DNA of 64,000 nucleotides, from the NCBI RefSeq assembly GCF_000002235.5, contig NW_022145612.1:19110360-19174359 (forward strand), in the 5' to 3' direction. Position 1 is the stretch's first letter. Each line of letters starts with the position of its first letter. The notes below the pieces were generated by a model. It saw nothing but the letters and a program-made list of their open reading frames with translations, did no database searches and was not told where the DNA came from. Shown one piece after another: positions 11,476-23,626 of the stretch. The translations under genes were made by a program, and so were the position numbers. The DNA is from Strongylocentrotus purpuratus (lineage: Eukaryota; Echinodermata; Echinoidea; Camarodonta; Strongylocentrotidae).

Positions 11476-12074
11476 ACAAAAAAACACTAAAGGAGTAAAG
11501 ATGGTTTGTATTTTAAACCCCAAAGAACAGAACAATAATACAAATCTGAATTAAATCACATATAAAATTCCATTCAAAGAAAAGGAAAGTTAACAGAAAT
11601 TAAATTTCCTAAACATTGCGCATGCCACATATATTTATCAATGGAGGTTTTTTCATAATAGCGATACGCGCATATCGTGGATATATTGTGAGAGAATGGG
11701 AAAGCGTGTGTGATTTTTTTGTTATAGGGGTGAGAAGACATGAGCCCCTGAACGCTGGCGTACTGAGTGGGAGGGGGGTATTTCTTATTCGATGCCAGTG
11801 ATTTACAAATGTTACTGGTATGACATGATTTTCCGGTATTTTTTTTCCGGTAAGTCATACTTTTTTATGCATTCGTTGAAAAATTAGAAATTCCCAAATT
11901 TTCTGTCGGGCAAAAAATATGCTTATTTAGAAGGCTTTATGTCATGGTCTGCAAAACGGCTGGGCTCGGGGGCTCGAGCCCCCATAACTTTTTGAAAAAG
12001 TATGTTACAAAGAAAAAGAAAGAAAGAGAGAGAGAAAAATAAGTGACATGCCAATGTCACAAATGAGGTATCAA

Positions 12075-12810
12075 AATATGCTCATCTGACCGTAATTAAA
12101 TACCTAAAACCCCCGAGCTTCTGGGGGCTCTGCCCCCTTCACCCAACCAAAGGCCCTATGGCGGTCCCCTGGATGCTCATTTGACCGTAATTAAATACCT
12201 AAAACCCCAGAGCTTCCGGGGGCTCTGCCCCCTTAACCCCACCAAGGGCCCTAAGGCGGTCCCGTGGATGCTCATCTGACCGTATTTAAATACATAAAAC
12301 CCCAGAGCTTCCGGGGGTTCTGCCCCCTGGACCCCACCAAGGGCCCTAAGGCGGGCCCCTGGATGCTCATCTGACCATAATTAAATACATAAAATCCCAG
12401 AGCTTCCAGAGGCTCTGCCCCCTCGGCCCCACCAAGGGCCCTACGGCGGACCCCTGGATGCACATCCGACCATAATTAAATACAGAAAACCCCTGAGCTT
12501 CCGGGGGCTCTGCCCCCTGGGCCCTACCAAGGGCCCTTTGGCGGGCCCAGGATGCTCATCTGACCGTAATTAATTACCTAAAACCCCTGAGCTTCCGGGG
12601 GCTCTGCCCCCCTGGACCCTACCAAGGGCCCTAAGGCGGCCCCTGGATGCTCATCTGACCGTAATTAAATACCTAAAACCCCTGAGCCTCCGGGGACTCG
12701 TCTCCCTGGACACTCCACCAATTAGTGGCCTGCTAGTGTCACAAATAAGGTATCTAAATATGCTTATCTGACCGTAATTTAATGCCTAAAAACCCTGAGC
12801 TTTCGGGGTT
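12075..12810 (+). repeat. Minisatellite, about eight units of about 95 bp
   Basis: Each unit begins TGCTCATCTGACCGTAATTA at about 12079, 12174, 12269, 12365, 12460, 12553, 12648 and 12761. It carries a palindromic GC core (GAGCTTCCGGGGGCTCTGCC) and then AAGGGCCCTA. Units differ at many positions, so the array is not recent. Confidence 0.88.
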
Positions 12811-13020
12811 TACGCTCTACCTGATCGTTAATACTCCACTTTGAAAAACGTTCCGCGGGGCCTGCATGTAACGTGTAAGAGTGGTGGTGATGCACATTCT
12901 GTACCCCCACCCCACGCTTCCAAACGTTTTTGCTCAGTACGTCACTGCCCCTGGAAGGTGAGCCCCCTGGAATGTCCCCCCCCCCCCCCCCAATCCCAAA
13001 CTGCTTCCGGCGTGCCTGAT
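12811..13020. repeat. Dispersed repeat flanking the minisatellite
   Basis: The segment with CCGCGGGGCCTGCATGTAAC and a following poly-C run is homologous, inverted, to 17985-18110. The minisatellite and this flank therefore belong to one mobile or dispersed unit. Confidence 0.55.
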
Positions 13021-14710
13021 TAGTAGACAGTTTAAATGTATGCTTGTAAAAAGAGCAAACTGCGAACAAATTCTGTACCCAGTTTCTCTATTTTCTATTA
13101 AGGGGCCTACTTTAATAATCAAATCTTCCAAAAAAGTGGCAAAACAGAATTCATGACCTCGACATGATTCGCGAATTCGGCGGCTGAAAGAAGAAAAGTC
13201 AAGTAATATTGACAGTGCTACAAAACATAAAACGGCTCGTTAAATCTAATGAAGAAAACGTGAAAGGTGACACAAGATGTTTTAATCTTTCCGACATGAA
13301 ATTGCCCCTAAAGCTACGCCACTCTCTATACACACCAGACAATCTGTTTTCCCTGATATGGTGTCATAAGAAAAGTAATCATGTTTGGTAATAACGGGCA
13401 TTTTATAGCCAACTAATCAGGTACCTAGTGTATGAATGGCGTCCATCAGATGGTTTCTATAGGACCAACAAACTACCGCCTGTACTTCCAATCATCATCA
13501 TATAGGTCATTCAGAGTGATCCTCCAGGGAGCAAGTGGTATTGCGTCAAGGTGCAAAAGCCATGCATTTTCTGATTATTATGGCGTCACTGAATTAGCCT
13601 AGCAGAAGATTTCTGCAGTAGGACGACCTCGTTAATAATTGATTGAACAGTGTGTTAAATGGCGAAGTTGCCAAACACAATGCATGTTTCTGTAAATTTC
13701 ATGTTCAACATGAATTTCCTTTTTTTCCTGGTCTATTCTCCTCTTCCTTTCTTTATATTGTTTTTTTTTGTCATACAAGGGCTGCGTACTTGACACATCT
13801 TCATGCTTAATCCCCTTCTCCCTTGTGTTACTATGGCATTCAATTTATTGATGTAATGGTGTATACTTTCTATCATTTGGGTAGTTTATAATATAAACAT
13901 CTGGAAGAAAATGAATTTGAATTTGAACACTGGCAAAAGTTTTAGAATAGTATTTCCGCATTATAACATGTGTATTGGCATTTTATATCGTCTACGTAAA
14001 TAAATTACATCGTTGGGTGGAATGCAGGAAATGTCATTGACTCGAAGTTTAATGCCGAAAAGCGGGAGGCCCATCGCTTGTACCAATCAATTTTAAGAGT
14101 GGTGTGGTATATAAATGCCATTATAATTATCAGGTAAGCTTCCGCATCGCATCACTTTCAGGTCGAGTCTGAATAACAAGTACCCTTTGACTTTATTTCC
14201 TATGACTATACATACTGTATATAGCGTCTCGAATAAGCCTACTTTTGTAAATACATGTAAGATATAGTTTAAGATTATCACAATGCATAATAGTGAGACA
14301 GACGGTTAGTGTATTATGACTCGGAAGATGACCCTGTTTCTTTTTTTCTTCCATTTTAATCAATGTATAATTTTTCTTAAATGATCGTAATGTTATTTGA
14401 TTTTTAAATATCCCGTTTTTCTCTGTATAGGTTCATTTTTAATGTTACGTGATTATTTAACCATTGCCTAAATGTATTGTATGATAGTTTTTGCTTTGTA
14501 ATTTCCATTCTTTCGATCCCTTTATTTTTTTAAACTTCCTTAAGAATAGGCAAGTTTGATAGTGACTAGTTGTGATATAATAGCGATAGCCATATAATTT
14601 ATTTCATTTATATTTAATAAAAACGATAAAAATGAAAAAAAAATAATAACAATAACTAGCACTTGGTACGTTCTACATAATTATAGTTAAACTGCATCAC
14701 AGCGTTTAGG
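13021..14710. other. Intergenic, no recognised feature
   Basis: AT-rich unique-looking sequence. No exon-like or repeat-end signals are supported. Confidence 0.4.
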
Positions 14711-14714
14711 GAGA

Positions 14715-14850
14715 TGTGAGTTGGTCTAGTGGCACGTTCACTTGGTCAGCTCTCCGTCTTCGCCTACAGGCTGGCTCAGACGACCCCAGTTTGAATCTGA
14801 GTCACGTCTTTCGGATGGTGACGTTAAAGGTCGGTCCCCAGACGTAAATA
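14715..14850 (+). mobile_element. tRNA-derived SINE
   Basis: GAGTTGGTCTAGTGGCACG fits a Pol III A box and AGTTTGAATCTGAGTC a B box about 70 bp later. Next comes TTCGGATGGTGACGTTAAAG, a block I associate with many marine invertebrate SINEs (from memory). An AT-rich region follows. The tRNA parent is unclear. Confidence 0.75.
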
Positions 14851-15149
14851 ATCATATCTGATTGATAATTTTTTTCTTTTTTTCCCCTTTTTTTTTGTTT
14901 AAGATATTTTATATTATTTTCTCACAAATCAAATACATATGGTACAAATCATTCTTAACAAAAGTGGTATGTACATTGATATTTGGATTAAACATAAATT
15001 GCAATCATAAAAAGAAAACAAAAGTACATTTTCATAAGTATAATCAAGAATATTAAAGTAAACTTGAGATAAATGTATTGTCTATTCTCCCATTCCCTCC
15101 CCCGTTAAACATACACCCAACACCTTCAACCACACACTACTGTAAAAAC

Positions 15150-15155
15150 CCAATT

Positions 15156-15186
<31 letters not shown>

Positions 15187-15190
15187 AACA
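15150..15190. repeat. (CA)n microsatellite
   Basis: About 14 CA units with a few interruptions. Confidence 0.85.
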
Positions 15191-15224
15191 AAAAAGTTTA
15201 ATTAAATGAATTCTATTGAATTAA

Positions 15225-15606
15225 AGATAAAGTTGAGTTCTGGTCATGCGATTGCATTGTGAAAGAAACAGTGTGGAGTCGATTAACAAAGGTTGATCAT
15301 CCAGCAAATAAGTATTGGTGTGTACTGCAAGCTTCTGGAATTATCAAAATTATAAGAAATTTCGCCCAGTCTTGGTAAAGTTACAAGCACTGTACACAGG
15401 AATAGGTATATGGTACAACACAAACATGTGGCATAAAAATTCGTCCCGATTTTATGCTGTTTCATGCCATATTTAGAATATTAAGCCATTGAAGAGCCAT
15501 GCTTTTCAGGGAATTTTTTTAATCTGATGTTCTTCAACACTTGCATAATAACAATGATGACGCTCACAAATTATTTTTCACCTCTTCCCAGAACTCAACT
15601 TTCTCT
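15225..15606. mobile_element. TTAA-flanked MITE (about 382 bp)
   Basis: TTAA at 15221-15224 and 15607-15610 encloses inverted ends AGATAAAGTTGAGTTCTGG and CCAGAACTCAACTTTCTCT. No coding capacity is evident. The AGTTCTG core resembles the ends of the 9.3-10.2 kb element, so the two may be related. Confidence 0.7.
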
Positions 15607-15611
15607 TTAAA

Positions 15612-16392
15612 CTTAAATTAGATATGTTAAAACGAATGAATGAAAAGGAGGATGGCTATTCTGAGAAGAAATATATTTCAAGACTTTCATGAATGGGTCT
15701 GTGATTAAATTTACATTGAAACTACTCTGCATGGCATTTCTAACGTTGCGCACTATAATGGTGAACCAATTACTTTTTTTCTTCATCACCCGCACGAGAC
15801 ATCCCATATGGGCGGGTCGCGTTCCACTCTGACTGATGTCATCGAGGGATGCACGCATCCAAGCCAGCGAATACGTCTCATCTAGATCCCGCGCTTTCGA
15901 TGTTACATCAAAATGATCAGACGGTCAATCAGGAGTCGGGATGCTTATGGAACCAAGTTTCTACCGGGCATAAAAGTAGTGGGAGAAGGGATACCATCTT
16001 AATGAAAGAGTAGCAAACATATGCAGTGGGTGATTTTCTTCGTTGCGGAGAGAGTTCATCAAGGAAATTGCCAGGAATTTACAATTCATGCGATGGGGAA
16101 CTATATTCGTTAGGTGAAATACGTGAGGTCATCGAGGGCGAGAGAACGCATATTTTCTACTTGACATGTTTTCTTTTTTTTTTACTGAAGCTGATTACTG
16201 CTTGACAACTTTATTGGAGACAGAACTGACGAACTGAACTTCTTAGTTTTTTTAACTTCAACATGTGCAGTGTCTTTCTAAGCAAATCTGAAGACGAACC
16301 GTCGGAATAAAGAGCGGATCAAACACATATTGTTTAGCTTTTTAAGTGATCATAATTCATTCACAGAAAATTTTTGAAGCACACGAATAATC
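15612..16392. other. Region upstream of the TRPV gene
   Basis: This is where the promoter and 5' UTR of the channel gene should lie. The sequence is mixed in base composition. I could not identify a TATA box or other promoter element with confidence. Confidence 0.4.
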
Positions 16393-16725
16393 ATGAGCAA
16401 CAACAATTCCCGGTTTCCATTTTTTCAGCGGCTGAACATACGTATCAATTCCAGCATCGCCAATACCTTCCACGGGGCTCGTGCCGACTCCGTAGCATGG
16501 CGTCGCCAGAACTTTGGCCACCAAACCAACCCGATGTACAACCACATCTACTTGGGTGGGATTGGGACCCTGCTGGACCACTACGAGCAAAGGGAGAGCG
16601 ATGAGGCCTTCCAAAAACTACTGGTCAGGCGGTTCGAGAGGATGTTGTATAACAGGGGCGCTGGGAAGATACTCACGAAGCAGGAGTATGCAAGGTTCTG
16701 GAAGACGCTGAGGAATGCCGATTCC
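16393..16725 (+). CDS. TRPV exon 1: cytosolic N terminus
   Basis: ATG at 16393 has an in-frame TGA shortly upstream, so this is the likely start unless a non-coding first exon precedes it. It encodes 111 residues ([20 protein letters not shown]... to [11 protein letters not shown]) before a GTAAGT donor, phase 0. The region [17 protein letters not shown] is typical of N termini ahead of TRPV ankyrin repeats. It is separated from exon 2 by a 12.2-kb intron. Confidence 0.78.
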
Positions 16726-19596
16726 GTAAGTTCCCGAATCATTTTGTCTTTATTTCACTTCATTCATTCTCAACATCGTTATTGAGGGGAATTTCTGTTC
16801 TCAAGTCAAGGCTTTATACTTAACCTGCACTGTTTCATTATTTGAGTGTTTAATCCGTGCTTGGGGTTTCAAACAAAAATACTATCACATTTTAAATTGC
16901 TATGTTCAACCGAGGCTTTAAAAGAAATGATATACCATTACCAAGTAGACTACATCATTTAGATCAACATATATAATGCACAACCTCTGCTCAGAGTTTT
17001 TATAAATATTATTAATTCAAAAAGAAATAATGTGGGCCCGAAGGTTTCATGGGGGTTATATACTAGAAAAAAAACAGACGAGATAAATATACCATAGATG
17101 ATGGTAAATACATTTTCAGCAGGGGGGGGGGGAGCAGCACCATTATAGTGAGCCGAGTAATTTTTTATAGTTTAAAGATGATTCCTTGCGCGGTACAGGC
17201 ATCCATCATCTGATTTATGTGGATGATTAAAGTAATCATCATCATTATGGTCATTTCCAGTAAACCTCCAGAGTGCAAATGGTGTCGAATCAAGTAGCAA
17301 AGCCATGTATGTGTTGATTAATTACTGTGACGTATTATGGGCTCTGGAAACAGGACAGATAATATTGAAGTTAAAAATAATTTGTTCACTTTCTGTAATG
17401 CATAATATCATGAAACATCTTCTGAATAGCAGGATGAATCAAAGAATGTATTTCGATGTTTTAAAGAGGAAATTGTGAAAGTTGAATATAAGTTAATTGA
17501 ACTATAGGATTATTTCGGAAAAAGGAATAATCTGTGTGTTTTTATTTTTTCAAAGCAAAAAATGCCCTATGCGGTGCATGTCGTGGATAAAAACACTTAT
17601 CGCGTTCCTGTGCCATTACTATTCTCACGAGTGTACTCGAATGGTGCAAGCCTAATCGTCTGACTTGCCTATCAATTAAGACCACTTTTCTACCCTTTAA
17701 ATGGTCAGCTCTAAGTGGAGTCCAATTAAGAGGCTATACACCGCTCATATCCAAAATGGAGAGGCACCGGTGTGTTCGCTTCGACACAACCGAGTGAGTT
17801 TCCTACTTATTGTGATTACCTCAGCAATGCCTTGTTAAACCCAGGACAGGGTTAAAACAAACAGAACCTCTTAGTAATAACTGTCAAGTAATTATTAATG
17901 CATTATCCACTGAATTTAGGGGATGTCATGGTCGCTATTATAGTAATGAAGAAATATAAAGTGCATGAGAGGTTGGCAGTGGCGTAATGAGCAAAAACTG
18001 GGGGGGGGGGGGGGGAGGCAGAACAAAATCCGCATCATCAACTTCACTCTTACATGTTATACATGCAGGCCTCGCGGAACATTTTTTCAAAGTGGGGGGG
18101 GGGGGGGCTAAAGTATTTACGATCAGGTAGATCAAAGCGAGCGAATCAAGTGGAGCGTAATTTGGCGTGGGGTCCATGGGCAAAGCTCAGGTAGGGGGTC
18201 AAGTGGCGGACCCCCATTAAGCTCAGGGGTTTTAGGCATTTAATCACGGTCATATGAGTATTTGGGCCCGCCTTAGGGCCCATGGTGGGGTACAGGGGGC
18301 AGAGCCCCCGGAAGCCCAGGGAAAAATCAAGTCATTTCAGCATCATTTGTAAATCACTGGTATCGAATTAGAAATAAACCACGTTAGCATTGTGTTTTTT
18401 TTTGTTGGGGGAGGGGTAGGAGCCCCTAAAAGTACGCCAGTAGAGGTTGCAGCAATGCCAAATACCCACAAGGTCATAATTACAAAACTAAAACATTCCG
18501 AAATACACTGCTGTTCATATCTTTTCAAAACTTTTCTGATCAATAAAGACTGATAAAGTTCTGGGAAGATGTTAACGATATTTTTGTTATCAAGAAAAAA
18601 TCATATTGTCACAATTATTTCATGAAATGAGGTAAGAAAAATTATTCACATTTTATGGGCAACAGTCTAAGACAATTTTTTCTTCTTCTACTTTGTAAAA
18701 TGTTAATAGCAAAATCGACCGCATTAGAAGTATCATTTGTAAAGGAATTAGACGATAAATCATTTTTTGCCAGATACAAATATTTGAATGACATCGTTTG
18801 TCCTCTTCCCTCTTTTGCATGAAGATCCACTTAGGACTATAAATTCCAACGGGATAGCACTTATTGCTAATGTCGATTTTTTTTTTCTTTCTTCTTCCCC
18901 ACATACAATCGGGTCAGTCTGGTACCTAACTAACGGTGCATTCTCGTAAAACTAATATATAAGATACCAATTAATGTGATTCGTCTGTTGCCTGAAGCTC
19001 CACTGCCAAATATATACAATAATTCGATCCCGATAGAGTAATCCTGTATAATTGTGGACAGAGTGAGTGAGAGATTTACATTTTATTGTAAAAATGTTTT
19101 CACATCTGGGTTAGATCAATCTCACAGAATGAAGAAAACTTAGTGGAAACAAGCCAATTCATATGTCGTTTTCAATGATTCACGTATTTTCGTTCATTCA
19201 ATTTCGTAGCGACGACGATTCATTTGCTGAATACAAATTGAGCTTCCGGATAGAGCTCGTTTTCCTTTTCTCCCATCACACAGATGTCTCCTGTCTGTCT
19301 CTGTCAGTCTCTCTCTATCTGGCATGGCATACACTCTTACCTTTTCACTGCATCTCTCTGTCTCTGTCTCTGTCTCTCTCTTTCTCTCTCTCTCTCTATC
19401 TCTCTATTTCTCTCTCCCTTTCTCTCTCTCTCTCTCTATTTCTCTCATTCTCTCTCTCTCTTGTTTTCCAGTATCTATAATATTCTAGTTCACTCTTAAT
19501 TTATCTCATTTCATCTTTTTATATAATTCTGTCTTACTAGTTCCATCCCTCTCTCTCTCTCTCTCTCTTCCCTCCCCCTTTCCCATCTCCCTCATC

Positions 19597-19630
<34 letters not shown>

Positions 19631-22600
19631 ATGATTGTAAGAGCCCAGATACTCTTCAATATGTAAAACATCTTCTTAAATTTTGCGTTAATTCAAAAAG
19701 GTCAAATCTTACCCTGCTATAGCATTGCAAGTGGAGAGCTCTGTAAACACTTTTAAGTCAAGTGAACAGGTATATACGATTACGTTTAGATCTAGTGATT
19801 AGAAGTGAAGTAACATTCTTTTTTACGTTTTGACATCGAATCCTCACTAAATTCGTAAATCGGAGAGATTTGCAATTAAAATCCATGTTATTCTTTTTGT
19901 TTAAAAATCTAATATGTACGAAATATAAAAAGCGGAATGTCGCCTTAAGAAAAAGATTACAAGCTCAGCGCTTTAGTCATAAAACAAAATTAAATATGGG
20001 GAAAGCAACATAAATGTGTTGGGTCCATTTCGAGTATTACGTCTCAGATCGATCATCCGATCAGCCTTTCATTTATTCATCAATTCACTTATTCATGAAA
20101 CAAAAAGTATTGATTGTCATGATAAGCTAGGCATTGTTTAACATACATCATTTTGTTCTTTCTCCCATCCATCATGAACGTCCATTTGATCCCTCATGTA
20201 TTTGTGTAAGCTTTGCCGTGCTTGTATATATTATAATGAGCATTGGATTTCCCTCCGTACACTTACATCATGGTTTACATGAAGTTTGGGTGAGTGTTCG
20301 ACCAATTGTGGTCATTTTAACCTACTCAAAGGCAATAGAGATGCCATGTTCAAGTAGACCTATCTCTTGAAGAGATGTACTCGCATGCTGCCTGATCTAT
20401 CTTGGGCAAACTGAAGGTATACATTACATACTATTCGGTTGGTACGATTGTTGATGTGAGGGCTTTTAAATCGACAGTAGTTTATCCATTTAAGCATAAT
20501 CTATAGAACACAATATAATTTATTTCTCTTATCGGATATGATATAAGACTTTGTTCAAAGGAAAGCAAAGACTTATGCGATACAATTGGTATTGGTAATT
20601 GGTAATTCTAATATTTAGCAACGAATTGGAATATCAGTAAAAGCTCAATAGATTAACTCTTCGGAAATTTCGAGTTTCCGTCCTGCATATTGCTCCGGTT
20701 GTCTCATTTTCGCTCGCTGGAACATTGCCAGCACAAACCACGGACATGGGTCCCACTTTTAACAAAAAATTCCATTAAAAATGGGTCCGTTTTTTCAAAA
20801 TTTCCAAAATTTGCAGAATTTCTGGTGTTTGCCATGCAAACACCCCCCAAAACACTTAAACGATGTGAAAAATGGGTCTGTTTTCGAGAAAAATTACCCC
20901 TAATAATGGGTAGGGGTTTCGAGGCTTGAGCGGCACATCCCCGTCCTAACCAAATCTGAGTATTCTCCCCCCCCCCCCCCGCATTAGATGATGAAGTTTA
21001 CTCGAATAATGGGAAAGCATGTAACCCTTTTACTTGGAGTGTCGCATGTGATTTTGATGCTGTTCTTTACAACCTAATTTCTTATCAACAGTGTGCCTAC
21101 GGTCCGTTTATGTGTACGGCTAGACTTGAGATCTTTAAAGGTACAGGACGACCTAACAGAAAATTGGAATATGTAGAAATTGAAGTAAAACAAAGTAAAC
21201 AATAATGTCATGTATGTAATGTTGAATGACGATTTACAAAACAATGGACACAGAGCTCTAGAAACCTTGGGTTTGAAAGGTTAAAACATTATCTCTTAAA
21301 ACAAAGCCGATAAATAATAACATTCGGTATAATCATCTTCAGGGATACCTAACTCATGACGGATTAATCATTACGTTGTCATCTTTATAACCAAGAATAC
21401 ACTTGAATTTGGATAACTAGGTAAATAGAGCCGGTAACGAATGCTTTGGCGCACTAGGATATTAATGCTTTGTGTGAAACATGTATTTCAAGGTATTTTA
21501 ACAAAATACATCTTCCTAAATTATGAGTAATGTCGAACACCTTGCAACCTGCAATCCTCAAACATGAGCATGATCAGGTAACCATGCATTATCACTTTAG
21601 ATAAAAATCATAAACATAAATGGTTATTGACACCAAGGGATTTACTACTCCTAAGAGTTGATCAACGTTATCCTGTTAAAAGATGTTTTAATAAATAAAT
21701 AAATAAATACTATGTCTTTATTTACATTTTGAGAAAGTGATGCGTGTATGTCTTTGTGTTTTTTATTGTTTTTTTTTAATAAAATCATGTCAGTAGGTGA
21801 GGGAAATGATAAATGAAAACTGACAAGTAAATGTCCAAAGACACGATAAAGTCTCTCATCTCTAACACCAGTTGACAGGAGACTGATTGCGAGTACCTGG
21901 GTTTCCATTCGGGAGCACTTATCTAATGCATCGCCTTTCGCCAACACCAAGTTTAGGCCTAACCCATTTATAAAATACGTGAGCGACTCGTGTCGGCAAT
22001 CTAATACCGACTTTATAGGTTCCGTTGAAGGGAAGTAGCGATCTTCAGAGGGAGGCTGTGGTAGTTTATTGAATTCATGATAGACAATGAAACAATTAAC
22101 ACAAAACATAGTAATATCATTGAGCCTTGTGACCCGTTTAAGTCAATTGTCAGAATATATCTTTATTCACGTGAAGACAAAATATAGAATGGACATATGC
22201 AAATGCCTATATTTTGAAAAATCAAAGTGTAATACAAAAATCTAGATAGCAATTTTGTCTACATTATTTTACATTGCGATTAACATAAGATTGAAGGCGG
22301 TTTCGCATGTAATGAGTCAGAGCCATCAAAGTATGGGGTTTGACTAACTTGGTTTCACTTGGTTACAAGATGACTTTTATTCTTTTATTTTGTGCTTGCC
22401 CATCAAAGTAGAATTCGCAATATTGTGCCCAACTCTAACCGGGTTGGCCAAATTCAACTCAGTAATAGCTCTGTAATGAGTACTAAGTTATCTAGCAAGC
22501 GGTGAATAAAGAACGTATGACTTTCTCAAGAGTAAAACATCTCTTTTCTTCACTCTGAAATGCAATTAACACTCGTGACTGACTGACCAAAGTTTAATCA

Positions 22601-22888
22601 TGCATCCATAACCTTATATAGTTTAGGGAAAATCATATTATTCTTATTTACTAGAGATCTATTTTGATTCATACATCACTATTTGTAGTTCTTTGTTATC
22701 TTTTAATAGACAAAGCACTCAAGAATTTTTTATTTGCAATGCATATATTTTTAAACAAGAAAATTTTGCTATCGTGTTTCATATAAAGTTGGAATATTGA
22801 ATGAAGCCCAGTACATTCACATGTACATGTAGAGCGAGAGAGAGAGAGAGAGAGAGAGAGAGGAGGAAGAGGAGGGGAGGGGATGGGG

Positions 22889-22926
<38 letters not shown>

Positions 22927-22950
22927 GGAAGAGGAGGGGAGGGGATGGGG

Positions 22951-22983
<33 letters not shown>

Positions 22984-22984
22984 T

Positions 22985-23034
<50 letters not shown>

Positions 23035-23043
23035 AGAGAGAGA

Positions 23044-23074
<31 letters not shown>

Positions 23075-23595
23075 TCTTCTCGTTTACCTATTTTCAATTT
23101 AAGTTACTAATTAGTGAGAAAATAGGTGATGTGAAAAAGAAGATAGCGACATCAAATCAAAAATTATCTGTATAAGAAATTTACGACATGGTTCCTTTTC
23201 ATTTTGCGTGATTAAATTTCTTAATGGAGCAATTTCCGCGTCATGATAGTAAACTTTAACATCATCCACTTAATTGGGTTTTTTATGAGGAGCAATGTCC
23301 GTATGATTGGATGCATAATATGGCGGAAGAGATTATGTGAACCAATGAACCAGAACCTGTAAAACTAATCTCATTGTTTATAGTATACAGAATTAAAAAC
23401 TGCATCAAAAACTTTGAACAGTACCCCTCTTTCCATAAGGGAAATTACCTGTCTTGCCACCTTCAAAAGATCCCTCAAAACTCACCCTTTTCCCCAATGA
23501 TCTATGTGATATACTTTCGGTACCGTACATTTTTGTCCTCTTTTCATATATTTGTATTTGTAAGCGCTAAGGTACTAGCGCTCCTAAATATTCGA

Positions 23596-23626
<31 letters not shown>

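Noticed and set aside
12075-12810. CRISPR-like array of regular repeats
   Set aside because: Units are diverged and contiguous over their full length with no unique spacers, and the DNA is eukaryotic.
21651-22109. Open frame of 152 codons, minus strand
   Set aside because: It has normal complexity, but I recognise no domain, no splice context and no homologous block elsewhere in the window. It could be an old element fragment, but I cannot support it.
22696-23097. Open frame of 133 codons over the GA tract
   Set aside because: Translation of a microsatellite; no complexity outside it.
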